From assembly GCF_011320225.1 (NCBI RefSeq), contig NZ_JAAOEN010000016.1, positions 1 to 64,000 on the forward strand: DNA of 64,000 nt. The letters run 5' to 3'. This DNA comes from Phytoactinopolyspora limicola. GTDB lineage: Bacteria; Actinomycetota; Actinomycetes; Jiangellales; Jiangellaceae. Below are positions 43,102-51,801 of the stretch, piece by piece (position 1 is the first letter of the stretch; every line of letters starts with the position of its first letter). The notes below the pieces were generated by a model. It searched no databases. It saw nothing but the letters and a program-made list of their open reading frames with translations, and was not told the origin of the DNA. The position numbers and the translations under genes are program-made.

Positions 43102-43107
43102 AGCTTA
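43102..43107 (-). promoter_or_regulatory. Leaderless-type -10 box (TAAGCT) of the polytopic membrane gene
   Basis: On the minus strand TAAGCT is followed by 6 nt and the GTG at 43095, with no ribosome binding site. Confidence 0.55.
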
Positions 43108-43234
43108 GCTTGAATCCGTCGAGCCGCCGAGATGTCACGAGAGGTCTCCGGTGCCACCCGGGCTCGGCGGCTATCGCAGCGCCGCCCTTTAGACGGTTGA
43201 CGGGTGCGTGGAGCTCCCTTATATTTCAGGTCAC

Positions 43235-43246
43235 GAAATCGATTTC
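43235..43246. promoter_or_regulatory. 12-bp palindrome upstream of the esterase gene
   Basis: GAAATCGATTTC is a perfect palindrome about 115 bp before the esterase start, in an AT-richer patch. It could be an operator; no regulator is adjacent. Confidence 0.35.
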
Positions 43247-43360
43247 TACACGATCGGCGAGAGGCCAGGCGCGGTTGCCGCGCCCGGACAAAACGCTGGT
43301 CAGGGGTCCTTGCAACGGTCGTTCCGCGCACACGCGGGAACAGATGGAACGGAGATTGTC

Positions 43361-44350
43361 ATGGAACCCAATTCTCAGCCTCGCCCTGCCCTGACCCGCC
43401 GGCGGTTCATGATCGGAGCCGCCGGTGTGGCAGCTGGCACGATGGCAACCCTGGCAGCCACGCCAGGGGTCGCTCTGGCCGCCGGCGACGGCCACGGGCT
43501 GCGCATCGTCGACCGCAACGAGAACCCTGGCCGGTTGCAGTACTACCGCTTCGCCACGGACGCCATCGGGTGGGATCCCGCGGTGAACGTCCTACTACCC
43601 GACGGGTACCACACCAGCGGCAAACGGTATCCGGTCCTGTATCTGCTGCACGGAGGCAACGCCGACTTCCGGGCCTTTCACCTCCACGACAACATCGTCA
43701 ACTTGACCGCCGGCCGCGAGATCATCGTGGTGATGCCAGACGCCTCGACCGGTTGGTATTCCAACCCGGTGAGCAGCAACGTCGGCCCACGCGATTGGGA
43801 GACGTTCCACATCGCTCAACTGTTGCCGTGGATCGAGTCCAACTTCCGCACCTTCCCGGAGTATGACGGCCGCGCCGTCGCCGGGTTCTCGATGGGCGGC
43901 TTCGGCGCACTGAAGTACGCGGCCAAGTACTACGGCCACTTCTGTTCGGTGAGTTCGCACTCGGGGCCGGCCAGCCTGCGTCGCGATGGCGGGCTCGTCG
44001 TCCACTGGGCCAACGCGACGTCGGCGGCACTGGACCTGGGTGGAGGCACCGTCTACGGCGCCCCCTGGGACGAAGCGCGGGTCAGTGCCGACAACCCCGT
44101 CGAGCGTATTCCCAGCTACCACCACAAGCGGGTGTTCCTTGCCGCCGGCACGTCGCCCGATCCGGTGAACTGGTTCGACTACGTCAACGAGACCCAAGTG
44201 CTGGCCGGTCAACGTGAGTTCCGCGCTGCACTCGCCCAGGCCGGCATCCCGCACGAGGGGCACGAGCTTTCCGGCGGACATTTCTTCCGGCACGAGATGT
44301 TCATCCACGACCTCAACGGGATGCTCGGGCGCCTCCGCCGCGCCGGCTGA
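43361..44350 (+). CDS. Tat-exported esterase (antigen 85/esterase D-like alpha/beta hydrolase)
   Basis: The 329-residue protein begins with a twin-arginine signal (TRRRFMIGAAGVAAGTMA), cleaved near ALAAGDG. The mature part is a putative-esterase-family alpha/beta hydrolase: YPVLYLLHGGN for the oxyanion hole, nucleophile S177 in AGFSMGGFGA, and a C-terminal His in SGGHFFRHEM. It acts outside the membrane as an acyl ester hydrolase or mycolyl-like transferase; mycolate use is not supported here. ATG 43361 has an ACGGAGA site about 5 nt upstream. Confidence 0.88.
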   Translation: MEPNSQPRPALTRRRFMIGAAGVAAGTMATLAATPGVALAAGDGHGLRIVDRNENPGRLQYYRFATDAIGWDPAVNVLLPDGYHTSGKRYPVLYLLHGGNADFRAFHLHDNIVNLTAGREIIVVMPDASTGWYSNPVSSNVGPRDWETFHIAQLLPWIESNFRTFPEYDGRAVAGFSMGGFGALKYAAKYYGHFCSVSSHSGPASLRRDGGLVVHWANATSAALDLGGGTVYGAPWDEARVSADNPVERIPSYHHKRVFLAAGTSPDPVNWFDYVNETQVLAGQREFRAALAQAGIPHEGHELSGGHFFRHEMFIHDLNGMLGRLRRAG

Positions 44351-44357
44351 CTGCGGA

Positions 44358-44989
44358 CTACGCTGGCAGCTCGCTGAATCGAGCCTGGCAGTCAGGGCAG
44401 GGTTGGCGGGCCGCGTGGTCTTGGGTGGGGACGAAGAAGACTCCGCAGAGTGCACGGACAGCACGTCCTTCGATTGTGCGGCCGGCCAGGTGTAGGCGGT
44501 GAGTGTAGTGGCTCTGTTGGCCGGGCTCTGACTCGGCCAGTTCTTGGTCGGCTGTCAGGGCCTCCAACTCTGTGATCCGCTTGGTCCACGCGCCGGGGTC
44601 AGCGATGTTGGTGAAGGTGTTCTTGTAGCGATCCCAGCCCTGTTCAGGGGACACAAGGAGATCAGTGCACGGGTCGTGAGCTGCCAGACGAGCTGGCTGC
44701 CGGCAAACTTGCCGACCGGGACAACCTCAAGTTCGATCTCGTCGGCGTTGTACCCGGACTCTCGTACCGGCGTGACTTCGACGGTGAGCGTGGCGCATGG
44801 TCCTTGACCTGGCACAGGGTGCTCGGCCTCGAAGCGGGTGGAGCCGCCCGCGTGGATGGCGCGTAGCGACGCAAGGATCTGCTCCTGGATGTCGAGTTCC
44901 CATGCGGTGACCAGCCGAGCCGATGTTTCCTGTTTGAGTAGAAGTATCAGGCGATCGGTCGTGCAGCGATGTTCACATGTTGTCGGAGG
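44358..44989 (-). pseudogene. Frameshifted, start-less remnant gene
   Basis: Two minus-strand reading frames look coding and join into one protein if a frameshift near 44665 is assumed. The upstream frame has no ATG, GTG or TTG before the stop at 44990-44992 in its early part; it encodes ETSARLVTAWELDIQEQIL and then VTPVRESGYNADEIELEVV and LVWQLTTRAL. The downstream frame continues SPEQGWDRYKNTFTNIADPG and ends in a Cys motif, ALCGVFFVPTQDH then PCPDCQARF, a possible zinc knuckle. I do not recognise the family. Alternatively, the downstream part (98 residues from GTG 44654) is a live small gene. The stretch is slightly less GC-rich than its neighbours, hinting at acquired DNA. Confidence 0.5.
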
Positions 44990-45149
44990 CTATTAGTCCG
45001 GGGACCAAGCATGTTTATGAGAGCTGCTTGGGTGCCATGCATACAGGCCCTAGAGAGCCGAACGATCTCCGACGCGGGCACAGCCGCCTCACGCGGCCGA
45101 GTTGCTCCTGTTGCGACGCCGGAGAACATTGCCTCGATGGGCGAGGAAC

Positions 45150-45155
45150 TATGGT
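45150..45155 (+). promoter_or_regulatory. Leaderless-type -10 box (TATGGT) of the LigD-polymerase gene
   Basis: TATGGT is followed by 6 nt and the ATG at 45162. Confidence 0.5.
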
Positions 45156-45161
45156 GGGGCC

Positions 45162-46379
45162 ATGGTGGCGTCGCAGGTGATCGAGGTTGCTGGGCGTGAG
45201 GTGACCATCACCAACCCGGACAAGCTCGTGTTCCCGCTACTGGGTTTCACCAAGATGGACCTCGTCGAGTACTACCTTTCGGTGGCCGACGGTGCGCTGC
45301 GGGGTGTTGTCGGCCGGCCGATGATCCTCAAGCGCTTCGTGAAAGGGATCGACGAGGAAGCGTTCTTCCAGAAGCGTGCGCCGACCAAACGGCCTGAATG
45401 GGTCGAGACGGCGACCCTGCGGTACCGGTCGGGCACGACGGCCGACGAGGTGGTGGTTCGGGATGCGGCCGCACTGGCGTGGGTGGTGAACCTCGGCTGT
45501 ATCGATCTCAATCCGCATCCCGTGCAGGCAGACGACCTCGATCATCCGGACGAGCTGCGGATCGACCTGGACCCCGTGCCCGGCGTCGACTGGCCACAGA
45601 TCGTCGACGTCGCCGTCGTCGCGAAAGAGGTACTGGAAGACTACGGACTGACCGCATGGCCTAAGACGTCGGGCTCCCGCGGGTTCCACGTCTACGCGCG
45701 TATCGAACCGCGCTGGCCGTTCCGGCAGGTACGGCTCGCCGCCGAGACGGTGGCGCGAGAGGTAGAGAACCGCGCCCCGGAGATCGCTACCAGCAAATGG
45801 TGGAAAGAGGAGCGGCACGGCGTTTTCGTCGACTTCAATCAGAACGCCAAGGACCGCACCGTTGCCGCGGCCTACTCGGTGCGGCCAACACCTGACGCGC
45901 GGGTCTCGACGCCGCTGGCCTGGGAGGATGTCATTGGCTGCCGGCCCGAGGACTACACCCTGGCGGCAGTGCTGGAACGGTATGCCGACGTTGGTGACCC
46001 ATGGCAAGGAATCGACGACGCCAGCGGCACCTTGGACGGCCTGCTCGACCTAGCCGCGCGGCTCGGACCAGCGGAGAAGCCGCCCAAGGGGGTTGGCCGG
46101 CGGCAACCCACCATGCCCCTGGTGGAGATCGCCAGGGCCAAAACGAAACGGGAAGCGCTCGACGGCTTGGACCGGTGGAAGGCCCGGCACCCGGACGTCG
46201 CCGCGCTGCTCGAACCGGCCGACGTGCTCGTTGATGGCATGCGCGGGCGCAGCTCGCTCTGGTATCGGATTCGGGTCAACCTCCAGCACGTTCCCGACGC
46301 TCAACGGCCCCGGCAGGAAGAGTTGGAGGTCGACTACGACCCATGGGCCAACACGCCCCTTGGCCGCGATAGCGGCTGA
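45162..46379 (+). CDS. LigD-type DNA polymerase/primase domain protein, stand-alone
   Basis: The 405-residue protein is the archaeo-eukaryotic-primase-type polymerase module of LigD, which fills ends during non-homologous end joining. Visible features: LVFPLLGFTKMDLVEYY, KRFVKGIDEEAFFQKRAP, the metal Asp pair D135/D137 in LRIDLDPVP, TSGSRGFHVYARI, and HGVFVDFNQNAKDRTVAAAY. No ligase or nuclease domain is fused and no ku gene is adjacent, so it would work with separately encoded partners. The last 100 residues extend beyond the core. ATG 45162 fits the TATGGT box. Confidence 0.92.
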   Translation: MVASQVIEVAGREVTITNPDKLVFPLLGFTKMDLVEYYLSVADGALRGVVGRPMILKRFVKGIDEEAFFQKRAPTKRPEWVETATLRYRSGTTADEVVVRDAAALAWVVNLGCIDLNPHPVQADDLDHPDELRIDLDPVPGVDWPQIVDVAVVAKEVLEDYGLTAWPKTSGSRGFHVYARIEPRWPFRQVRLAAETVAREVENRAPEIATSKWWKEERHGVFVDFNQNAKDRTVAAAYSVRPTPDARVSTPLAWEDVIGCRPEDYTLAAVLERYADVGDPWQGIDDASGTLDGLLDLAARLGPAEKPPKGVGRRQPTMPLVEIARAKTKREALDGLDRWKARHPDVAALLEPADVLVDGMRGRSSLWYRIRVNLQHVPDAQRPRQEELEVDYDPWANTPLGRDSG

Positions 46380-46418
46380 CCCGATGGCCGGTCGGGCCGA
46401 CAGCCCGTGCGAGTGCCC

Positions 46419-46457
46419 GTCAGTCCGGGGCCGAGCGTCGGTCAGTCCGGGGCCGAG
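46419..46457. repeat. Short direct repeat (17 bp, two copies, period 22)
   Basis: GTCAGTCCGGGGCCGAG occurs at 46419-46435 and 46441-46457 in the gap between two convergent genes. Its role is unknown. Confidence 0.8.
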
Positions 46458-46497
46458 TTCCCCATCTATCACGGGCACCGGCGCCCGTCATACGTTG

Positions 46498-47268
46498 TTA
46501 CCGGCACACGTCGTCGGCCAGCGGCTCGACGGGCCGCCACTGTGCGTACTTGGCCACCCGGCCGTCGCCGGAGGACCGACGGGTGAGCCGGCGACGGATC
46601 CATGGCAGCACGTACTGGCCGTAGTAGGCGACGTTGTCGCGCAGGCCTGGCGGTGGGGCGCTTGCCTCCAGTGGTGACATCCACAGCTCCGGGCAGGATG
46701 CGCCGAGTGCGTTGAGCACGTGTCCAGCCACCCGCCGGTGTCCGGTGGCATTCAAGTGCAAGCGGTCGTGGTGCCAGTATTCAGGCCGAGTCAGCTCGGT
46801 ATCGGCCCAGACGTTGACGAACGTCGCGCCGCGGCTGGTGGTGAGTTGTCCGGCGAGCGAGGTGAGTTGGTCGCCGAGCCGCTGCATCCGCCGGCCCATC
46901 GGCAGGTTCGGGGTGGGGTTGGCGGCGCTCAGGACAACTGGATGTACCCCGGAGGCGAGGCAGCGGGTGATGACGTGTGCGGTGAGCACGCCGATGCGGT
47001 CCAGGTCGGCCCGGGGCCGCAGGATGTCGTTGCCGCCACCGTTGAGTGTGAGCACGGTGGGTTTGAGCGCCAGCGCCGGTTCGAGCTGCTCGGCCACGAT
47101 CGCCGTCATCAGGTTGCCGCGGATGGCCAGGTTGGCGTATTCGATGGGTGCGTCGCGGGCCGCGGCCAAACCACTGGCCACGAGGTCGGCCCAGCCGCGC
47201 AGCGTACCGTCGGCCTGCTCGTCGCCAACACCTTCGCTGAAGCTGTCGCCGATGGTTACCAACCGCAT
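46498..47268 (-). CDS. SGNH/GDSL-family hydrolase
   Basis: The 256-residue protein has the SGNH blocks: TIGDSFSEGVGD (nucleophile Ser), LAIRGN (Gly), LNGGGNDIL (Asn) and HHDRLHLNATGH (Asp/His). The family cleaves esters or deacylates small molecules. There is no signal peptide, so it is cytosolic. ATG 47268 is preferred because GATAAT lies 7 nt upstream on the minus strand; ATG 47277 lies inside that box. Confidence 0.9.
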   Translation of the reverse strand: MRLVTIGDSFSEGVGDEQADGTLRGWADLVASGLAAARDAPIEYANLAIRGNLMTAIVAEQLEPALALKPTVLTLNGGGNDILRPRADLDRIGVLTAHVITRCLASGVHPVVLSAANPTPNLPMGRRMQRLGDQLTSLAGQLTTSRGATFVNVWADTELTRPEYWHHDRLHLNATGHRRVAGHVLNALGASCPELWMSPLEASAPPPGLRDNVAYYGQYVLPWIRRRLTRRSSGDGRVAKYAQWRPVEPLADDVCR

Positions 47269-47275
47269 GCCGCCC

Positions 47276-47281
47276 ATTATC
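47276..47281 (-). promoter_or_regulatory. Leaderless-type -10 box (GATAAT) of the SGNH hydrolase gene
   Basis: GATAAT on the minus strand is followed by 7 nt and the ATG at 47268. It is one base off TANNNT but close to the TATAAT consensus. Confidence 0.4.
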
Positions 47282-47343
47282 GACGCTGGGACTCTGACGC
47301 CGCACGGCGGTGGGGGTCTCCACGGGCTCGACCCACGTCGCGC

Positions 47344-48120
47344 TCACATGTGGATGTCGACGGTGAGCGCGGCGTGATCACTGACCGGGAACCGGTGAGT
47401 GGCCACCGACCGCACCGCCGCGTGCTCGATCCCGCTGGTGAGGACGTGATCCCATTGCACGCGCGGGTGCCATGCCGGGTAGGTCGGCACCCGCGCCAGC
47501 TGGGACCAGCCGGTCACCAGGCGCGGCACCGTCCCGGGAAGGTTGAGATCGCCGAGAATGATCCGGGGCCCCGGCATGGTGGCCAGCCACCGGGTGATGG
47601 AACGTAGCTGCCGGATGTTCCAGCCGGGAACGAACGACAGATGGGTCGCGACGACGGTGAAAGGCCGGTCCGCCGTGTCAATGACAGCGGCGAGGGCGAC
47701 CCGTGGGTGATCGCGGACGGGTACCAGTCCCCGCCGGCCAGGGACGTGCAGCGGCATCGGCACCGGAGCGGCCGGGAACCATCGCGCCGCCCAGGCGAGC
47801 ACCGGCCGCCTGGAGACGAGGGCTACACCGTAGGCCGGCCCGTTCGGTTGGGACAGAGGATCGGCCGGCGCCCAACGTCCGGTCGGGTCTCCGGTGACCG
47901 CTGGTGCGAATCGCCACCATCTGGCGGCGGAGGCCGCGGCGGCGATGGCGGCCTGGTTGCTGACGCCGCTGCGTTCCTGCAGGTAGTCGACCTCTTGAAG
48001 GGCGAGAACGTCGGCATCGAGAAGGGCGACGGCGGATGCGACCGCACGCTCGCCGACCGCGCCGGTGGTGATCACGAGACCGTTCAAGAGGTTGTATGTG
48101 CCGAAGCGCAGCCGATCCAC
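47344..48120 (-). CDS. Endonuclease/exonuclease/phosphatase-family protein
   Basis: The 258-residue protein carries the EEP motifs: FGTYNLLNG (Asn), LALQEVDYL (metal Glu), ATHLSF (His), IILGDLNLPG (Asp/Asn), WDHVL and PVSDHAALTVDI (catalytic His). It lacks a signal peptide. Substrates in the family range from DNA to phospholipid head groups. It may be co-regulated with the SGNH gene 75 bp downstream. GTG 48120 is supported by TACCCT 8 nt upstream. Confidence 0.9.
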   Translation of the reverse strand: MDRLRFGTYNLLNGLVITTGAVGERAVASAVALLDADVLALQEVDYLQERSGVSNQAAIAAAASAARWWRFAPAVTGDPTGRWAPADPLSQPNGPAYGVALVSRRPVLAWAARWFPAAPVPMPLHVPGRRGLVPVRDHPRVALAAVIDTADRPFTVVATHLSFVPGWNIRQLRSITRWLATMPGPRIILGDLNLPGTVPRLVTGWSQLARVPTYPAWHPRVQWDHVLTSGIEHAAVRSVATHRFPVSDHAALTVDIHM

Positions 48121-48128
48121 ACTTTCGC

Positions 48129-48134
48129 AGGGTA
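48129..48134 (-). promoter_or_regulatory. Leaderless-type -10 box (TACCCT) of the EEP gene
   Basis: On the minus strand TACCCT is followed by 8 nt and the GTG at 48120. Confidence 0.5.
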
Positions 48135-48235
48135 GCCGGAACGGCCAGGGCTTCCCCGGGGAAGCCCCATACGGACCTGTTCCGGGTCGGTAGGGTGAGC
48201 TGGATCAGCATCATCGAGATGATCGACGTACCACC

Positions 48236-49978
48236 ATGACACTTCAGCCGACCAGTCGGGCAGGCGGGCGACGCGCTCGGGAATGGCTGCGTCGGTCCGC
48301 GCGAGGGTGGACCGCGGTGGCGGTCCTCCTGGCCGGTGTAGCGGCCTGGGCCGGTGCGATTCCACGCTCACTGAGTAGCGACGGCATGATGGGCACCATC
48401 GAGCGGCCGGTGCAGATCGGCCTGCTGGCGATCGCGGTGGTGGGTTTGCTGGTGTCCTGGCGCTGGGTGCTCTGGGGTGGTGGGCTGCTGATCGTCGCCG
48501 GTGCCGGCTTGGCCGCGTTGTCGCTCACCTTGCATTCGCTCCCGGTCAGCGTGTTGATGCTCGTGGTGTTCGTTATGCCTGCGGCTGGTCTCTGGCTCGC
48601 GGCGCCATGTCGACGATCGAATCGACACATCGTGGCGACGGTGGGCGGCGGTGCTCTCGCGTTGATGGTCGGTGCGGGTGGGATCGGGATCACCTATCAC
48701 CTGATGCACGGCCCCACACATCCAGCGTCGGAGGCCGCCGAGCTTCCGGTCGACCAGGTCGAGTGGATCTGGAGTGGTGCGGTCACCCCGACGTCGTTCC
48801 GCGTCACCACCCGTGTCGATGACCCCGCAGCCGAACGGGCGACGCTCGTCGTGCTGCCTGATCTCGATGGCGACACACCAGCGGGGGCGGCGCCCCCGGC
48901 ACCGGTGGCTGTGGCCGGGCCCGACGCCGTGCCAGAGACGGGGGTGTTGAGCTGGACCGTCGACGGACTAGACGCGGACGCCGGATACCGCTACACGGTG
49001 ATCGTCGACGACCACGCCGACACTGCGCGTGGCCAGGGCACGGTCCGGACCTTTCCCGACGGCCCGGCGTCGTTCACCGTCGCCGTCGGCGCGTGTGCAC
49101 GCACCGGATCCAACGGTGCCGTCTTCGACGCCATCCGAGACGTCGACCCTCTCGTGTTCATCCACACCGGAGACTTCCACTACGGCAACATCGACTCCGA
49201 CGACGTCGACATGTTCCGCGCCCGGTACACCGACACATTAACCACACCGGCGCAGAGCGCGCTCTACCGTTCGGCCCCGGTCGCCTACGTCTGGGACGAC
49301 CACGACTACGGTGCCAACAACGCCGACGCCGCCGCGCCGAGCCGCCCAGCCGCACGAGCCGCCTACCGCGAGAACGTTCCCCACTACGAACTTCCGGACG
49401 ACGGCGCGATCTACCACGCATTCACCATCGGCCGGGTGCGTTTCGTCCTGACTGACGTGCGCTCCGAACGGACCGCGGAAACCCTGCTGGGGGAGCGGCA
49501 AATGGAGTGGTTCGAGCACGAGATGCTGACTGCCGCCGACGAGCACGCCTTGGTGGTGTGGGTGAACGCGGTGCCGTGGATCGGTGCGGACGGTGCGTCG
49601 GCGGACAATTGGAGTGGATATCCCGACGAGCGGCGGCAGGTGGCCGAGGTTATCGAACAGGTGGGCGTCGACACGGTTGTCATGCTGGCCGGCGATGCAC
49701 ACATGGTGGCCATCGACGACGGCACCAACAGCGGATACGGGCCCACCGGTGTCGGGTTTCCCGTCCTGCACGCCGCCGCACTCGACCGGGGTGGTTCGGT
49801 GAAGGGTGGACCGTACAGCCATGGGGTAGCACCTGGCGGAGGGCAGTTCGGCACGATGACCATCGACGACGACGGTGCCGGCCCGATCACGATCGAGCTC
49901 ACCGGCCTGGACTGGACCGGAACCGAGCTCATGTCATACACGTTCACCGTCCCAGCTCCGGACCAGACACCGCCCTGA
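48236..49978 (+). CDS. PhoD-like metallophosphatase with N-terminal membrane domain
   Basis: The 580-residue protein has about four N-terminal membrane segments (about 25-160), a fibronectin-like PhoD N domain (WIWSGAVTPTSFRVTTRVDD), and a PhoD catalytic domain: VAVGACARTGSNGAVFD, FIHTGDFHYGN, YVWDDHDYGANNAD, MLAGDAHMVAIDD. Typical PhoD enzymes are Tat-secreted, with iron and calcium; here the catalytic part is instead tethered outside the membrane. Likely substrates are phosphodiesters or wall phosphates (inference). No ribosome binding site is obvious at ATG 48236. Confidence 0.88.
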   Translation: MTLQPTSRAGGRRAREWLRRSARGWTAVAVLLAGVAAWAGAIPRSLSSDGMMGTIERPVQIGLLAIAVVGLLVSWRWVLWGGGLLIVAGAGLAALSLTLHSLPVSVLMLVVFVMPAAGLWLAAPCRRSNRHIVATVGGGALALMVGAGGIGITYHLMHGPTHPASEAAELPVDQVEWIWSGAVTPTSFRVTTRVDDPAAERATLVVLPDLDGDTPAGAAPPAPVAVAGPDAVPETGVLSWTVDGLDADAGYRYTVIVDDHADTARGQGTVRTFPDGPASFTVAVGACARTGSNGAVFDAIRDVDPLVFIHTGDFHYGNIDSDDVDMFRARYTDTLTTPAQSALYRSAPVAYVWDDHDYGANNADAAAPSRPAARAAYRENVPHYELPDDGAIYHAFTIGRVRFVLTDVRSERTAETLLGERQMEWFEHEMLTAADEHALVVWVNAVPWIGADGASADNWSGYPDERRQVAEVIEQVGVDTVVMLAGDAHMVAIDDGTNSGYGPTGVGFPVLHAAALDRGGSVKGGPYSHGVAPGGGQFGTMTIDDDGAGPITIELTGLDWTGTELMSYTFTVPAPDQTPP

Positions 49979-49992
49979 GCCACCCGCTCCAT

Positions 49993-50046
49993 GGGCGACA
50001 TCGTCGTTGAGGCCGGATGCCGGCTGCGCAACGACGAATGTCGCCC
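49993..50046. terminator. Bidirectional hairpin between the PhoD-like and lipoprotein genes
   Basis: Arms 49993-50009 and 50029-50046 pair with a single bulge, and the loop holds a second GCCGG/CCGGC pairing. It lies between convergent stops at 49978 and 50067 and should terminate both. Confidence 0.7.
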
Positions 50047-50066
50047 GTGCCAGGGGAGCGCCGGCG

Positions 50067-50627
50067 CTACTGGTCGTAGTCGCAGGCAGCGTCGAGCTTG
50101 TCGAAGTAGCTGTCCCAAGCCGCTGAATAGCCGGGCCGCACGATGGGGTTGTTCGGGTCGGTGAGAGTGTAGCCGCGGGCCTCGTTGATCAGGGCGTGAA
50201 CGTAGCGCAGCTCCGGATGGAACTCGTCCGGTAGATCGCTGATCATCTCATCGATCTGCGCGTTGGCCTCGTCGATGTCGAAGCCCTCCTCGTCGGCGAA
50301 GATCGCTAGCGGAAGTGACGCCACGGCACCGGCGGTGACGCTGAGTTCCAGGCAGCGCTGTGCGTCGAAACCGAGCTGCGACAACGCATCCCAGTCGACG
50401 TCGTCGAAGTCCGGTGTGTCGTCGCTGGGTTCGTCGGTGTCACTCGGCTCGGTGTCGTCATCGATGTCGTCCGCTGGGTCGTCGTCGGCTGGCTGGTCGT
50501 CGTCGTTGTCGCTGTCCTCCGCGGAGGTGTCGTCGGACGTGGCCGTGGGTTCGTCGTCGTCACCGCCACAGGCGGTCACGGCCAGGGCGGCGGCTGCGAG
50601 TACGGCGGCCAGACGTCGAATGGACAT
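50067..50627 (-). CDS. Acidic lipoprotein of unknown function
   Basis: The 186-residue protein has a lipoprotein signal with lipobox LAVTACGG. About 60 residues of Asp/Glu/Ser/Thr/Pro linker (residues 21-80) follow, then a globular part with LSQLGFDAQRCLELSVTAG and a second Cys near the end (DAACDYD), possibly a disulfide. It is anchored on the outer membrane face. The linker again is extremely acidic, like the surface stalks at 1-362 and 4267-4540, but is not repetitive. No family recognised. Confidence 0.8.
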   Translation of the reverse strand: MSIRRLAAVLAAAALAVTACGGDDDEPTATSDDTSAEDSDNDDDQPADDDPADDIDDDTEPSDTDEPSDDTPDFDDVDWDALSQLGFDAQRCLELSVTAGAVASLPLAIFADEEGFDIDEANAQIDEMISDLPDEFHPELRYVHALINEARGYTLTDPNNPIVRPGYSAAWDSYFDKLDAACDYDQ

Positions 50628-50755
50628 GGATGGTTGATCCCCCTCGAATCGGAATGCGGACCCTCCTGGTCCGCGGCGCGAGTATTCTTGCCGAGTGTTG
50701 CGCGTGACACAACCGGCCGGCGACTCTGTCGGTGCCGTGCGGCAGGGTAGTGCGC

Positions 50756-51148
50756 ATGAGCGATCTCAACGCAGCCGCGGTGTTGCGTCAGCTGTGGGAG
50801 CTGATCGACGTCCAGGACTGGGACGGCCTCAGTGCTGTTCTCGATCCCGACGTGCACGTGTTGTACGTCCATACCGGGGAGAGACTCGACCGAGCCGGCT
50901 ATGTCCGGCTCAACCGCGAGTACCCCGGGTCATGGCGCGCGGAGATTCTCGACCTAGTAGCCACGGCCGATCGTGTGGTGAGCCACGTCCGGGTCACTGA
51001 CGCGGGTCGTGAATTCCACGTCGCATCGTTCGGCACGGTGCGCAGCGGGCGGCTCGTCGAGTTGGTCGAAGTGTGGACGGAGGGCCAGCAACAACCTCCT
51101 GGGCAGGCGCGACCGGTGGGTACCAGCCCTGACGGGGGCGTCGGATAG
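50756..51148 (+). CDS. SnoaL/NTF2-like small protein
   Basis: The 130-residue protein has the NTF2-like pattern: VLRQLWELIDVQDWDGLSAV, LDPDVHVLYVHTG, and the strands DRVVSHVRVTDAGREFHVAS and LVELVEVWTEG. This fold is used by polyketide cyclases, isomerases and many binding proteins; the function is not predictable. ATG 50756 is preceded by TAGTGC, a poor -10. Confidence 0.75.
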   Translation: MSDLNAAAVLRQLWELIDVQDWDGLSAVLDPDVHVLYVHTGERLDRAGYVRLNREYPGSWRAEILDLVATADRVVSHVRVTDAGREFHVASFGTVRSGRLVELVEVWTEGQQQPPGQARPVGTSPDGGVG

Positions 51149-51151
51149 CGT
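51146..51151 (+). promoter_or_regulatory. Leaderless-type -10 box (TAGCGT) of the acetyltransferase gene
   Basis: TAGCGT begins within the stop codon of the upstream gene (TAG, 51146-51148) and is followed by 7 nt and the GTG at 51159. Confidence 0.5.
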
Positions 51152-51158
51152 GGCGGAC

Positions 51159-51743
51159 GTGAACGATCAGACTGTTGCTGAGCCCAATCCATCCGCGCTG
51201 ACCGGGCGCAAGGTGCGCCTACGTGAACTACGCGACGAGGACCTTCCGTACCTGTGTACATGGTGGTCGAACCCCAGTCAGTCGGTGTTTCAGACCACCG
51301 ATGCCCCCACACCCCGGCCGTCGTCGGAGTTGATTCCGATGTTCCGGGACTGGAGCAAGAACGACGGCACTCGGTGGGGATTCTCGGTCGAGGCGAAGGA
51401 GGACGGAGCCTTCGTCGGGCACGTCACGCTCTTCGGGCCGAATGTCAAGGACAGGTGCGCCACCTTCGCCATCGTCATCGGCCCTGAACACCAAGACCGT
51501 GGGTACGGTTCCGACGCTACTCGGCTGATGGTGTCGTATGGGTTCGCGGAGCTCGGCTTGCACCGGATCGAGTTGCAGGTCTTCGCCTACAATCCCCGCG
51601 CCCTCGCCGCGTACCGCAAGGCCGGGTTCATCGAAGAAGGCCGGCGGCGCTCGTCGGTTTACCGCAACGGTGCCTGGCATGACGATATCTACATGGGTTT
51701 GCTCCGGGACGAATGGGAGGCACAGCAGGGCAACGTCGCCTAA
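51159..51743 (+). CDS. GNAT-family N-acetyltransferase (RimJ/RimL-like)
   Basis: The 194-residue protein shows the GNAT core: VRLRELRDEDLPYL, FVGHVTLFG, the acetyl-CoA loop PEHQDRGYGSDATRLMV, FAELGLHRIELQVFAYNPRA and YRKAGFIEEGRRR. This is the ribosomal-protein/small-amine acetyltransferase branch. GTG 51159 is supported by the TAGCGT box. Confidence 0.9.
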   Translation: MNDQTVAEPNPSALTGRKVRLRELRDEDLPYLCTWWSNPSQSVFQTTDAPTPRPSSELIPMFRDWSKNDGTRWGFSVEAKEDGAFVGHVTLFGPNVKDRCATFAIVIGPEHQDRGYGSDATRLMVSYGFAELGLHRIELQVFAYNPRALAAYRKAGFIEEGRRRSSVYRNGAWHDDIYMGLLRDEWEAQQGNVA

Positions 51744-51786
51744 CCGGTCAGCCCGGGTGGTTGACACGAAGCGAATATCTCATCGA

Positions 51787-51801
51787 CCATTGAGTCAATG
51801 G
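51787..51801. promoter_or_regulatory. ArsR-type operator overlapping the start of the arsR-arsC fusion
   Basis: CCATTGAGTCAATGG is a perfect 7-1-7 palindrome that includes the ATG at 51798. A TTGACA -35 (51761-51766) and GACCAT -10 (51785-51790) lie upstream, so bound repressor would cover the promoter and start. Autoregulation by the ArsR domain is expected. Confidence 0.6.

Noticed and set aside
44555-44815. Independent 86-residue gene
   Set aside because: Its coding-like frame continues upstream of the first possible start and switches frame downstream; it is better explained as part of one frameshifted remnant.
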